Assembly: GCF_030209575.1 (NCBI RefSeq)
Contig: NZ_JARVRS010000001.1
Location: 2,542,001 to 2,606,000 of the forward strand
Direction: 5' to 3'
Length of the DNA stretch: 64,000 nucleotides
Source: Leifsonia sp. fls2-241-R2A-40a
GTDB lineage: Bacteria; Actinomycetota; Actinomycetes; Actinomycetales; Microbacteriaceae
This document shows, in pieces, positions 1 to 8,241 of the stretch. Position 1 is the stretch's first letter, and each line of letters opens with the position of its first letter. A model generated the notes under the pieces. The model worked only from the letters and a program-made list of their open reading frames with translations. It ran no database searches and was not told the origin of the DNA. Made by a program: the position numbers and the translations under genes.

Positions 1-483
1 GACGAAGGTGATCGCGACCGGACCGGCGATCCAGATGATCTCCTGCGCCGAAGCGTCGAGCGAGAACAGCGGGGTCAGCTGCCGCGAGTTCACCATCTTC
101 GGGTAGATCGTTCGCACAGCGGGCTGGATGGGCGGCATGCAGAGTCCGGCGAAGAACGCGACGCCCATGGTGAGCGGGATGGGCATGACGAACAGTCCGA
201 TCGCCGCGACCGCCGCCGAGCACAGGATGAGCGTCGTCCACAGCACCGCGCGCATCCCGAGCACGCCCATGAGTCGGCTCGTCATGGGGCCGGCGATCGC
301 CTGGCCGATGCTCATCGCCCCGAGCACGAGTCCGGCGGCTCCGTAGGAGTCGTGGACGCGCTCGATGTGGAGCAGGAACGCGAGCGACAGCATCCCGAAC
401 GGGAAGCGCGCCGTGAGCTGAGCCGCGATGATGCGGGCGACGCCCGGCGTCTTCAGAAGGCTCGAATAGCTGCTCACAGCCAT
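1..483 (-). CDS. MFS transporter, N-terminal part (runs off left edge)
   Basis: The reverse strand reads open from an ATG at 483 to the window edge, giving 161 residues. The protein starts MAVSSYSSLLKTPG and then shows alternating hydrophobic helices (a Phe-Gly-Met-Leu-rich TM1, a Gly-rich TM2, then TM3-TM4 with a cytoplasmic-type basic loop). This is the usual layout of the first half of a major facilitator superfamily permease. The substrate cannot be told. A GTG two codons upstream (489) is a possible alternative start, and no clear ribosome binding site is visible for either. It is divergent from the nrdA operon and shares the 256-bp control region with it. Confidence 0.75.
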   Translation of the reverse strand, partial: MAVSSYSSLLKTPGVARIIAAQLTARFPFGMLSLAFLLHIERVHDSYGAAGLVLGAMSIGQAIAGPMTSRLMGVLGMRAVLWTTLILCSAAVAAIGLFVMPIPLTMGVAFFAGLCMPPIQPAVRTIYPKMVNSRQLTPLFSLDASAQEIIWIAGPVAITFV

Positions 484-550
484 CCACACTATCGGTCCGG
501 AGAGGGCCGCCGGGGGAGTCTCCACGCCACGCCATCCCCACTTCGCGGGG

Positions 551-589
551 TGTGGAAACTGTGCATAAGTTCTCCCCATCTGTGGATGA
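551..589 (-). promoter_or_regulatory. DnaA-box-like cluster upstream of nrdA
   Basis: On the reverse strand three 9-mers resemble the DnaA box TTATNCACA: GTTTCCACA (551-559), TTATGCACA (560-568, full match) and TCATCCACA (581-589, 8/9). A weaker CCATCCACA lies on the plus strand at 480-488. DnaA control of class I nrd genes is established in E. coli; here it is inferred from sequence only. Confidence 0.4.
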
Positions 590-628
590 CACGCCCACTA
601 GATGTGGGGGAGTGGAAATGTCGGACCC

Positions 629-642
629 CCGCTATATAGTGG
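629..642 (+). promoter_or_regulatory. NrdR-box-like palindrome with embedded -10 candidate
   Basis: The imperfect palindrome CCGCTATATAGTGG contains CTATATAGTG, matching 9 of 10 positions of the NrdR-box core as recalled (CwAtATaTwG). TATAGT at 635-640 could be the -10 hexamer, so NrdR binding would block the promoter. A weaker palindrome, CCCAC-TAGAT-GTGGG, lies at 594-608, about 34 bp away centre to centre. Paired NrdR boxes normally lie about 31-32 bp apart, so the spacing is slightly off. Confidence 0.4.
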
Positions 643-739
643 TCGAGCACAGAGAGCCGGTTGGCCGTTCGGGGATTCCGAAGGCCCGGTTCCGCGGGGA
701 TTTCCGCCGCTCAAGCGGCACATCGAAGAGGGAGAGACA

Positions 740-3220
740 GTGGGTATCACAGTCGTGAAGCGCAACGGCGAGCGGGAGCCGTACGACGCCAACAAGATCA
801 ACCTGGCCATCGAGAATGCGGCCCAGGGTCTGGACGAGAACATCACGTGGGTGACGCAGATCGCGAGCGAGCTCGAGCTCACGCTGTTCGACGGCATCAC
901 GACGCAGCAGCTCGACGAGGCGGTCATCCAGGTCGCCCTCCAGAACGTCAAGGACGACCCGGCGTTCGACACCGTCGCCGCGCGCCTCCTCCTCAAGACG
1001 ATCTACAAGCGCGTGCTCGGCGACTACTCCAGCCACGACGAGCTGGTCGAGCTGCACACCTCCCACTTCCGCGGCTACATCGAGCGCGGCGTCGCCGAGA
1101 CGCTCCTCGACGGCCGCTTCACCACCGCCTTCGACCTCGACCGCCTCGCCGGCTACCTCGACCCGTCGCGCGACGAGCTGCTCAAGTACATCGGCGTCGT
1201 CACCCTCAACAACCGCTACGGCATCAAGGCCCGCAACGGCGACTCGCTCGAGGTGCCGCAGTACTTCTGGATGCGCATCGCGATGGGCCTCTCCCTCAAC
1301 GAGGCCGACCCCACCAGCCACGCGATCGCCTTCTACGACAAGATGTCGAAGCTCGAGTACCTGGCGGCCGGCTCCACGCTGGTCAACGCCGGCACCGCAT
1401 ACCCGCAGCTGTCCAACTGCTTCGTCATGGAGATGCAGGACGACATCGAGCACATCGCGAAGAGCGTGCGCGACGTCATGTGGCTGACCAAGGGCACCGG
1501 CGGCATCGGCCTCGCCGTCACCAAGCTGCGCGCCCAGGGCTCGCCCATCCGCTCGAACAACACCACCTCGACCGGTCCGATCCCGTTCATGCACACGATC
1601 GACTCGGTGCTGCGCGCGGTCAGCCGCGGCGGCAAGAAGTTCGGCGCCCTCTGCTTCTACATGGAGAACTGGCACATGGACTTCCCGGAGTTCCTGGACC
1701 TGCGCCAGAACTCGGGTGACCCGTACCGCCGCACCCGCACGGCGAACACCGCCGTCTGGATCAGCGACGAGTTCATGAAGCGCGTCCAGAACGACGAGGA
1801 CTGGTACCTCTTCGACCCGCTGGAGGTCGGCGACCTCAACGAGCTGTACGGCAAGGCGTTCTCCGAGCGCTACGCGCACTACGTCGCCGAGGCCGAGGCC
1901 GGCAACCTGCGGATGTTCAAGAAGATCAGCGCCCGCGCGCAGTTCAAGGACATCCTGATGAGCCTCCAGACCACCAGCCACCCGTGGCTGACCTGGAAGG
2001 ACACCATCAACAACCGTGCCCTCAACAACAACACGGGCACCATCCACCTCTCGAACCTGTGCACCGAGATCACGCTGCCGCAGGACCGCGACAACGTCTC
2101 GGTCTGCAACCTGGCGTCGATCAACCTGTCGCGTCACCTGATCGACGGGAAGATGGACTGGGAGCGCATCGAGGCGAGCGCCCGTCAGGCGGTCCGCCAG
2201 CTCGACAACCTGATCGACATCACGGTGTCGAGCGTCGACGAGGCCGACTTCTCGAACCAGCAGAACCGCGCGATCGGCCTCGGTGTGATGGGCTTCACCG
2301 ATATCGTCGAGCGCCTCGGCATCAGCTACGAGAGCGAGGAGGCGTACGCCCTGATCGACGAGATCATGGAGCACGTCTCGTACGCGGCGATCGACGAGAG
2401 CGCCGACCTGGCGCAGGAGCGCGGCGCATACCCGAACTTCGAGGGGTCGCGCTGGTCGAAGGGTCTCGTGCCCTACGACTCGATCGCCCTCACCGAGGCC
2501 GACCGCGGCGTCCCGATCAACGTGGACCGCACCATCCGCCTCGACTGGGACCGCCTCCGCGAGAAGGTCAAGGGCGGGATGCGCAACGCGACGCTCATGG
2601 CCATCGCGCCTACCGCGTCCATCGGCCTCGTCGCCGGCACCACCCCGGGCTTCGACCCGCAGTTCTCGCAGATCTTCAGCCGGGCGACCTCGTCGGGCAA
2701 GTTCCTCGAGGTCAACCGCAACCTGGTCGAGACCCTGCAGGAGCGCGGCATCTGGCAGGACGTCCGCGAGGCCATCCTGCGGTCGCAGGGCGACATCCAG
2801 AACATCGCGGAGATCCCGGACGAGGTGAAGGCCACGTTCAAGACGAGCTTCCAGCTCTCGCCGTACTCCTTCATCGAGGTCGCGGCCCGCGCCCAGAAGT
2901 GGATCGACCAGGCGATCAGCCGCAACATGTACCTCGAGACGCGCGACCTCGGCGACATGATGGACATCTACTACGCCGCATGGGAGAAGGGCGTCAAGAC
3001 GACCTACTACCTCCACATGAAGCCGCGTCACCAGGCCGAGCAGTCCACCGTCAAGGTGAACAAGGCGGAGGAGATCTCGGGCGGCCGCAAGGGCTTCGCG
3101 TCGGTCGGCGCCGGCGCTCCCTCCGCGGCCCCGGCCATCACGGAGACCGCCCCGGCTCCGGCACCCGCTCGTCGCGGCTTCGGCTTCGGCGGACTCACGT
3201 CGGGTGGTGAGAACAAGTGA
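740..3220 (+). CDS. nrdA: Ribonucleoside-diphosphate reductase large (alpha) subunit, lacking its CxxC tail in frame
   Basis: Catalytic subunit of class I ribonucleotide reductase, which reduces NDPs to dNDPs in the cytoplasm. The open frame begins at 602, but the start is placed at GTG 740: GAGGGAGAGA lies just upstream and the ATP-cone domain begins directly after it (about residues 3-90). The protein has 826 residues. Catalytic residues are visible: C227 (LSNCF), N439-x-C441-x-E443 (NLCTE), C456 (VCNL), and the radical-relay pair Y756-Y757. After an Ala/Pro-rich linker (about 785-805) the frame ends at GGENK-stop. Class I alpha subunits normally end in a flexible tail with two cysteines that re-reduces the active site; that tail is missing here but is encoded in the -1 frame from 3217. 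The gene forms an operon with nrdB. Confidence 0.95.
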   Translation: MGITVVKRNGEREPYDANKINLAIENAAQGLDENITWVTQIASELELTLFDGITTQQLDEAVIQVALQNVKDDPAFDTVAARLLLKTIYKRVLGDYSSHDELVELHTSHFRGYIERGVAETLLDGRFTTAFDLDRLAGYLDPSRDELLKYIGVVTLNNRYGIKARNGDSLEVPQYFWMRIAMGLSLNEADPTSHAIAFYDKMSKLEYLAAGSTLVNAGTAYPQLSNCFVMEMQDDIEHIAKSVRDVMWLTKGTGGIGLAVTKLRAQGSPIRSNNTTSTGPIPFMHTIDSVLRAVSRGGKKFGALCFYMENWHMDFPEFLDLRQNSGDPYRRTRTANTAVWISDEFMKRVQNDEDWYLFDPLEVGDLNELYGKAFSERYAHYVAEAEAGNLRMFKKISARAQFKDILMSLQTTSHPWLTWKDTINNRALNNNTGTIHLSNLCTEITLPQDRDNVSVCNLASINLSRHLIDGKMDWERIEASARQAVRQLDNLIDITVSSVDEADFSNQQNRAIGLGVMGFTDIVERLGISYESEEAYALIDEIMEHVSYAAIDESADLAQERGAYPNFEGSRWSKGLVPYDSIALTEADRGVPINVDRTIRLDWDRLREKVKGGMRNATLMAIAPTASIGLVAGTTPGFDPQFSQIFSRATSSGKFLEVNRNLVETLQERGIWQDVREAILRSQGDIQNIAEIPDEVKATFKTSFQLSPYSFIEVAARAQKWIDQAISRNMYLETRDLGDMMDIYYAAWEKGVKTTYYLHMKPRHQAEQSTVKVNKAEEISGGRKGFASVGAGAPSAAPAITETAPAPAPARRGFGFGGLTSGGENK

Positions 3221-3294
3221 ACAGCACCAAGATCGAGGAATACTACGTGCCGGTCGACCCGATGGACGACCTGCAGTGCGAGTCCTGCCAGTAG
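3217..3294 (+). CDS. NrdA C-terminal redox tail peptide (CESCQ) in the -1 frame
   Basis: A 25-codon frame begins at GTG 3217, which overlaps the nrdA stop as GTGA, and ends in CESCQ-stop. Its acidic, Tyr-containing body and final Cys-x-x-Cys are what is expected at the extreme C-terminus of a class I alpha subunit. Three explanations fit: a one-base loss (an extra G in AAG-TGA would fuse the frames), a frameshift during translation, or separate coupled translation. GGTGA at 3206-3210 could serve as a ribosome binding site 6 nt before the GTG. No classical slippery heptamer is visible. The sequence alone cannot choose between these. Confidence 0.7.
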   Translation: MNSTKIEEYYVPVDPMDDLQCESCQ

Positions 3295-3344
3295 TTTCGG
3301 CCAGCACGGCATCCGGCCGTAAGTAACGAGGAGAGAGAACGACG

Positions 3345-4334
3345 ATGGGGATTCTGGGAACAGGAATCGAAGAGGGCCTGCTGCTCAAGCCCGTGAAGTA
3401 CCAGTGGGCGATGGACCTCTACGACCAGGCCGTCGCGAACACCTGGTTCCCGAACGAGATCCAGCTCGGCGAGGACATCGCCGACTTCAAGCGGATGACC
3501 GACGAGGAGCGTCACGCGGTCACCTTCCTGATGAGCTACTTCAACCCGAACGAGCTGCTGGTCAACAAGGCCCTCGCGTTCGGCGTCTACCCGTACATCA
3601 ACGCGGCCGAGGCGCACCTCTACCTCGCCAAGCAGATGTGGGAGGAGGCCAACCACTGCATGTCGTTCGAGTACGTCCTCGAGACGTTCCCGATCGACCG
3701 CGAGCAGGCCTACAACTCCCACGTCGACGTGCCGTCGATGGCGAAGAAGGAGGAGTTCGAGGTCGCGTTCATCAAGCGGATGACCGAGCAGACGCTCGAC
3801 ATCACCACGACCGAGGGCAAGCAGGACTTCATCCGCAACCTGGTGGCGTACAACGTCATCCTCGAGGGGATCTGGTTCTACTCCGGCTTCATGGTGGCGC
3901 TCTCGTTCCGTCAGCGGAACCTGCTGCGTAACTTCGGTTCGCTGATCGACTGGGTGGTGCGCGACGAGTCGCTGCACCTCAAGTTCGGCATCAACCTCAT
4001 CCTCACGGTGCTCGAGGAGAACCCCGACCTGCAGACGCCGGAGTTCGCCAACGAGATCCGCCAGATGATCCTCGACGCCGTCGAGATGGAGGAGCAGTAC
4101 AACCGCGACCTCCTGCCCGGCGGCATCCTGGGCCTGAACGCGAACTACATCAACCAGTACGTGAAGTACCTGGCCGACCGCCGCCTGGAGGAGCTGGGCT
4201 TCGAGGCCGAGTACAAGGTCTCGAACCCCGCCAAGTGGATGGCCACCGCGAACGACACGCTGGAGCTGGTGAACTTCTTCGAGGCCACCAACACCTCGTA
4301 CGAGTCGAACGCCAAGGCCTCGACCGGACGCTGA
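3345..4334 (+). CDS. nrdB: Ribonucleoside-diphosphate reductase small (beta) subunit, class Ic-like
   Basis: Radical-generating subunit of class I RNR, 329 residues, ATG preceded by GAGGAGAGAGAA. Metal ligands can be assigned as E70, E101, H104, E174, E208 and H211. Their spacing is identical to that of Chlamydia trachomatis NrdB (E89, E120, H123, E193, E227, H230). The residue at the radical-tyrosine position is F108, as in class Ic enzymes, which use a Mn/Fe centre instead of a tyrosyl radical. A Tyr near the C-terminus (Y319) fits the inter-subunit radical path. The fold and operon position are certain; the Mn/Fe cofactor is inferred from the Phe substitution and the Glu first ligand. Confidence 0.95.
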   Translation: MGILGTGIEEGLLLKPVKYQWAMDLYDQAVANTWFPNEIQLGEDIADFKRMTDEERHAVTFLMSYFNPNELLVNKALAFGVYPYINAAEAHLYLAKQMWEEANHCMSFEYVLETFPIDREQAYNSHVDVPSMAKKEEFEVAFIKRMTEQTLDITTTEGKQDFIRNLVAYNVILEGIWFYSGFMVALSFRQRNLLRNFGSLIDWVVRDESLHLKFGINLILTVLEENPDLQTPEFANEIRQMILDAVEMEEQYNRDLLPGGILGLNANYINQYVKYLADRRLEELGFEAEYKVSNPAKWMATANDTLELVNFFEATNTSYESNAKASTGR

Positions 4335-4352
4335 GAGCCGACGCTCGACGAC

Positions 4353-4394
4353 CCGACGGCCCCGGACGCTTCCCGAAGCGACCGGGGCCGTCGG
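4353..4394 (+). terminator. Hairpin terminator after nrdB
   Basis: A perfect 13-bp stem pairs 4353-4365 (CCGACGGCCCCGG) with 4382-4394. A second inner stem pairs CGCTTC (4367-4372) with GAAGCG (4375-4380). It starts 19 nt after the nrdB stop. There is no U-tract, as is common for actinobacterial terminators. Confidence 0.75.
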
Positions 4395-4445
4395 CGTTGG
4401 CGCCGTCGGCGTCTCGGCGTCCGACGTCGATGCGAGAATAGCGGG

Positions 4446-5312
4446 ATGCTCCCACCGCTGATCACCGCCTCCGCACTGGACGCCGCTCTCGGCGCTGAAT
4501 CCCTCTGGAGCGGCGCCGGACGGCGGCGTTCGTCCTGGCGCGTCCTCGACGTCCGCTGGAAGCTGGGCGGTCCGTCCGGTCGCGAAGAGTTCGACCGCGG
4601 CCACATCCCCGGAGCGGTCTACGTCGATCTCGACACCGAGCTCGCCGGCCACGGCGCCCCGACGGACGGCCGCCACCCGCTGCCCCGCGAGGAGGACTTC
4701 CAGGAGGCCGCACGGCGCTGGGGCCTCGACGACGACGACGCAGTCGTCGTCTACGACGACAACTCCGGCACCTCCGCCGCCCGCGCGTGGTGGCTGCTCA
4801 GTCACGCCGGGGTGCGGGAGGTCCGTGTGCTCGACGGCGGCCTCGCCGCGTGGCGCGCCGCGGGCCACCCCCTCGAGACCGAGACGGTGACGCCGAAGCC
4901 CGGCAACATCCGGCTGCGCTTCGGCAGCCTGCCGACCCTCGACACGGACGGCGCCGCGGCGCTGGCCCGCGACGGCGTCCTGCTCGACGCCCGCGCCGCC
5001 GAACGCTTCCGTGGCGAGGTGGAGCCGGTCGACCCGCGCCCCGGTCACATCCCCGGATCGGTCAGCGCTCCGACGACGGACAATCTCGACGCCGACGGGC
5101 GGATGCTGCCGCCGGACGTCCTCGCCCAGCGGTTCGCCGCCCTCGGGATCGACGCGACCACTCCGGTCGGCGTGTCCTGCGGGTCGGGCGTCACCGCCGC
5201 GCACGAAGCGCTTGCGCTCGTCGTGGCCGGACTCCCCATCCCCGCTCTCTACGCGGGTTCGTATTCGGCGTGGTCCAACGACCCCACGCGTCCCGTCGCC
5301 ACGGGGGAGTGA
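4446..5312 (+). CDS. sseA: Thiosulfate/3-mercaptopyruvate sulfurtransferase
   Basis: A 288-residue protein with two rhodanese domains. The N-terminal domain is inactive (a FDRGHIPGAVYVDLD segment and a DNSGTSAARAWW loop without cysteine), and the C-terminal domain carries the active-site loop C245-G-S-G-V-T. That loop is typical of 3-mercaptopyruvate sulfurtransferases, which transfer sulfur from mercaptopyruvate or thiosulfate to thiol or cyanide acceptors in the cytoplasm. Length agrees with the SseA family. The gene stands alone after the nrdB terminator. The start ATG follows a weak GGG ribosome binding site. Confidence 0.88.
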   Translation: MLPPLITASALDAALGAESLWSGAGRRRSSWRVLDVRWKLGGPSGREEFDRGHIPGAVYVDLDTELAGHGAPTDGRHPLPREEDFQEAARRWGLDDDDAVVVYDDNSGTSAARAWWLLSHAGVREVRVLDGGLAAWRAAGHPLETETVTPKPGNIRLRFGSLPTLDTDGAAALARDGVLLDARAAERFRGEVEPVDPRPGHIPGSVSAPTTDNLDADGRMLPPDVLAQRFAALGIDATTPVGVSCGSGVTAAHEALALVVAGLPIPALYAGSYSAWSNDPTRPVATGE

Positions 5313-5439
5313 CGTCGCCGGGCGCCACGACGCCCGTTTCGAGGCCGGCGAACGCAGGATTCGGCGGATTCCGACACCGTCCACGCCGAAACCTTCCGGA
5401 AACCTCCGTGAAAAACGCTGTTCCCCGCGCGAATTAGTG

Positions 5440-5470
5440 TTGAAGCACGGCAACGCCGCTGGGGTATCCT
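5440..5470 (+). promoter_or_regulatory. Weak candidate promoter for the amino acid ABC operon
   Basis: TTGAAG at 5440-5445 and TATCCT at 5465-5470 are separated by 19 bp, longer than ideal. They lie about 60 bp before the substrate-binding protein start, in a locally less GC-rich stretch. Sequence match only. Confidence 0.25.
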
Positions 5471-5531
5471 CCCCTTACCCTTGCATTACACAAGAGACAT
5501 TCCTGCACCAGGAAGAAGGACAACCACCATC

Positions 5532-6431
5532 ATGCGCATTCGTACCGCGGCACCCATCCTTGCCGTCGCCGCCGTTGCAGCGCTCGCGCTCACCGGTTGC
5601 GTCGACAACTCCACCCCCTCCTCGGGCTCATCGTCGAGCGCCGGGTCGGACGTGAAGAAGGACGACACCCTCGCGGGCCAGCTGCCCCAGAAGATCAAGG
5701 ACGCCGGCAAGCTCGTCGTCGGCATGGACAACACGTACCCGCCGAACGAGTTCAAGGACGACAACGGCCAGCCCGTCGGCTGGGAGGTCGACCTGACCAA
5801 CGCCATCGCCGCCAAGCTCGGCGTGAAGGCGAGCTTCGCCATCGCGAAGTTCGACAACATCATCCCGAGCATCACCGGCGGCAAGGACGACTTCGGAATG
5901 TCGTCCTTCACCGACACGACCGAGCGCGAGCAGCAGGTCGACTTCGTCAACTACTACTCGGCCGGTATCCTCTGGGCTTCCCAGAAGGGGAAGAACATCG
6001 ACCCGGACAACGCCTGCGGTATGAAGGTCGCCGTCCAGTCGACCACGTACGAGGACACCGACGAGGTCCCCGCCAAGTCGAAGAAGTGCACGGATGCGGG
6101 CAAGCCCGCCATCCAGGCGCTCCGCTACGACACCCAGGACGACGCGACCAACGCGGTCATCCTGGGCAAGGCCGACGCCCTCAGCGCCGACTCGCCCGTC
6201 ACCCTGTACGCCATCTCGAAGTCGAAGGACAAGCTCGAGGCCGCAGGCAAGACCTTCGACGAGGCTCCGTACGGCCTGCCCGTCCAGAAGGACTCGAAGC
6301 TCACGCCCGTGCTGCAGAAGGCCGTCCAGGCCCTGATCGACGACGGCACCTACAAGAAGATCCTCGACAAGTGGGGCGTCGCCGACGGCGCCGTCCAGTC
6401 CGCCGAGGTCAACGCGGCCGCGAAGGGCTGA
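5532..6431 (+). CDS. Amino acid ABC transporter substrate-binding lipoprotein
   Basis: A 299-residue periplasmic-type binding protein of the SBP_bac_3 family. ATG 5532 is chosen over an upstream in-frame ATG (5481) because it gives a proper lipoprotein signal peptide: MRIR, a hydrophobic Ala/Leu core, and lipobox LTGC with C23 as the lipidated residue. It is also preceded by AGGAAGAAGGA. A Ser/Lys-rich linker leads to the binding domain (DAGKLVVGMDNTYPPNEF onward; GWEVDLTNAIAAKLG; DDGTYKKILDKWG), a layout typical for polar amino acid receptors. It is anchored outside the membrane and delivers ligand to the permease encoded next. The ligand (Glu, Gln, His or another) cannot be fixed. Confidence 0.9.
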   Translation: MRIRTAAPILAVAAVAALALTGCVDNSTPSSGSSSSAGSDVKKDDTLAGQLPQKIKDAGKLVVGMDNTYPPNEFKDDNGQPVGWEVDLTNAIAAKLGVKASFAIAKFDNIIPSITGGKDDFGMSSFTDTTEREQQVDFVNYYSAGILWASQKGKNIDPDNACGMKVAVQSTTYEDTDEVPAKSKKCTDAGKPAIQALRYDTQDDATNAVILGKADALSADSPVTLYAISKSKDKLEAAGKTFDEAPYGLPVQKDSKLTPVLQKAVQALIDDGTYKKILDKWGVADGAVQSAEVNAAAKG

Positions 6432-6436
6432 CCTCC

Positions 6437-7420
6437 ATGTCCCAAAGCAACACCGCCCGGCCGGCGACGGGATCCGTCCCGTCGCCGGCCGGGAGCCGGT
6501 CCGAGCCGATCAAAGCGATCAAGCTCCGGCACCCGTGGCGGATCGTCTTCGCCGCGGTCCTCATCCTGCTCCTCGTCTGGTTCATCGTGGATGCCTCCCA
6601 GCGGGAGGCCTACGGCTGGCAGTACGTGGGCAAGTACGTCTTCGACAAGCGCATCAGCGCTGCTGCGCTCGTCACCCTCCAGCTGACGATCTACTCGATG
6701 ATCATCGGCGTCGTGCTCGGCCTGGTCCTCGCGGTCATGCGGCTCTCGCCGAACCCCGTGGTCAAGTCAGTCGCCTGGCTGTACCTCTGGATCTTCCGCG
6801 GCACCCCGGTCTACGTGCAGCTGGTGTTCTGGGGCCTGTTCTCGCTGATCTACCCGCAGATCTTCCTCGGCGTGCCGTGGACGCAGATCGGGTTCGACCT
6901 GAACCTCGGCTTCATGCAGAACGCGTTCATCATCGCGATCATCGGTCTGGCCCTCAACGAGGCGGCCTACATGGCGGAGATCGTGCGCGCCGGCCTGCTC
7001 TCGGTGGACGAGGGCCAGGAGGAGGCGGCGACCGCGCTCGGCATGTCCTGGTGGCAGACTATGACGCGGATCGTCATTCCGCAGGCGATGCGGGTCATCA
7101 TCCCGCCGACCGGCAACGAGGTCATCTCGATGCTGAAGACCACCTCGCTGGTGGCGGCGATCCCGCTGACGACCGACCTGTACGGTGTCGCCCGCGACAT
7201 CTCCGCGGTCACGTACACGCCCATCCCGCTGCTGATCGTCGCGTCGCTCTGGTACCTGCTGTTCACGTCGCTGCTGATGGTGGGTCAGTACTTCCTGGAG
7301 AAGCGGTTCTCGCGCGGCGTCAACGCACGCCGCCCCGACCGCAATGAGCCGGCGCTCGCGACCGGCGCTCTTCCCGCCGCCGGTGCGCCCGACGGCAACG
7401 ACCTCGGAGGCAAGGGATGA
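6437..7420 (+). CDS. Amino acid ABC transporter permease
   Basis: A 327-residue inner-membrane permease of the His/Glu/Gln/Arg uptake (HisM/GlnP) type. ATG 6437 lies 5 nt after the binding-protein stop; the longer open frame to 5597 is read-through of the preceding gene in another frame. A cytoplasmic, Pro/Ser-rich N-terminus of about 35 residues precedes the first membrane helix, and about five or six helices follow. The ABC permease EAA loop is clear near residue 190 ([15 protein letters not shown]...IPQA). The stop overlaps the ATPase start as ATGA, so the two are translationally coupled. Confidence 0.9.
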   Translation: MSQSNTARPATGSVPSPAGSRSEPIKAIKLRHPWRIVFAAVLILLLVWFIVDASQREAYGWQYVGKYVFDKRISAAALVTLQLTIYSMIIGVVLGLVLAVMRLSPNPVVKSVAWLYLWIFRGTPVYVQLVFWGLFSLIYPQIFLGVPWTQIGFDLNLGFMQNAFIIAIIGLALNEAAYMAEIVRAGLLSVDEGQEEAATALGMSWWQTMTRIVIPQAMRVIIPPTGNEVISMLKTTSLVAAIPLTTDLYGVARDISAVTYTPIPLLIVASLWYLLFTSLLMVGQYFLEKRFSRGVNARRPDRNEPALATGALPAAGAPDGNDLGGKG

Positions 7421-8193
7421 CCGACATCAAGGCGACACCGATGGTGCTGGCCGAGGGCGTCTCGAAGAGCTTCGGCTCCAACGAGGTGCTCCGCAGCATC
7501 GACCTCAAAGTGAACCAGGGCGAGGTGCTGTGCATCATCGGCCCGAGCGGTTCCGGCAAGTCCACCTTCCTTCGCTGCATCAACCACCTGGAGCGGGTCG
7601 ACGCCGGCCGGCTCTCGGTCGACGGCGAGGTCGTGGGCTACCGCCAGCACGGCGACAAGCTGTACGAACTGAAGCCCAAGGAGGCCGCCCGCCAGCGCCG
7701 TGAGATCGGCATGGTCTTCCAGCGGTTCAACCTGTTCCCGCACATGACGGCGCTGGAGAACATCATCGAGGCGCCCATCCGTGTGAAGGGTCTCTCGAAG
7801 GCCAAGGCGGTGGAGCGCGCCAACGAGCTGCTCATCCGCGTCGGACTCAGCGACAAGGGCGACCACTACCCGTCGCAACTGTCCGGCGGCCAGCAGCAGC
7901 GCGTCGCGATCGCGCGTGCGCTAGCGATGGACCCGAAGCTGATGCTATTCGACGAGCCCACCTCGGCGCTCGACCCCGAGCTCGTCGGCGAGGTGCTCGA
8001 CGTCATGAAGGGGCTGGCCGCGAGCGGCATGACCATGATCGTGGTGACGCACGAGATGGGCTTCGCCCGCGAGGTCGCCGACGAGCTGGTCTTCATGGAC
8101 GGCGGCGTCGTCGTCGAGTCGGGCGACCCGCGCGAGGTGCTCGGCAACCCGCAGCACCAGCGGACGCAGGCCTTCCTCTCGAAGGTGCTGTAG
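7417..8193 (+). CDS. Amino acid ABC transporter ATP-binding protein
   Basis: A 258-residue ABC ATPase of the GlnQ/HisP group that energises uptake by the two upstream gene products. Walker A is GPSGSGKS (42-49), the signature LSGGQQQR begins at residue 155, and Walker B is [14 protein letters not shown] (about 174-187). The switch His follows in VVTHEMGFA. An unusual feature is a short insertion between Walker A and the Q-loop ([19 protein letters not shown]), seen in several actinobacterial members. The start overlaps the permease stop by 4 bp. Confidence 0.93.
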   Translation: MTDIKATPMVLAEGVSKSFGSNEVLRSIDLKVNQGEVLCIIGPSGSGKSTFLRCINHLERVDAGRLSVDGEVVGYRQHGDKLYELKPKEAARQRREIGMVFQRFNLFPHMTALENIIEAPIRVKGLSKAKAVERANELLIRVGLSDKGDHYPSQLSGGQQQRVAIARALAMDPKLMLFDEPTSALDPELVGEVLDVMKGLAASGMTMIVVTHEMGFAREVADELVFMDGGVVVESGDPREVLGNPQHQRTQAFLSKVL

Positions 8194-8241
8194 CCGACAG
8201 GACTACGGGAGCGGGCGTCGCCCGTCTGACAGAATCGTCGG

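Noticed and set aside
602-739. N-terminal extension of NrdA from ATG 602
   Set aside because: It runs through the promoter, DnaA-like and NrdR-like sites; GTG 740 has a good ribosome binding site and starts the ATP-cone.
3205-3220. Programmed -1 slippery site at the end of nrdA
   Set aside because: GAG-AAC-AAG-TGA is not a classical X-XXY-YYZ heptamer and no strong downstream pseudoknot was recognised; recoding is kept only as one option.
632-3388. 918-residue open frame antisense to nrdA and nrdB
   Set aside because: Typical shadow frame of high-GC coding DNA: low-complexity Arg/Val/Asp composition, no domains, and the opposite strand has clear NrdA/NrdB motifs.
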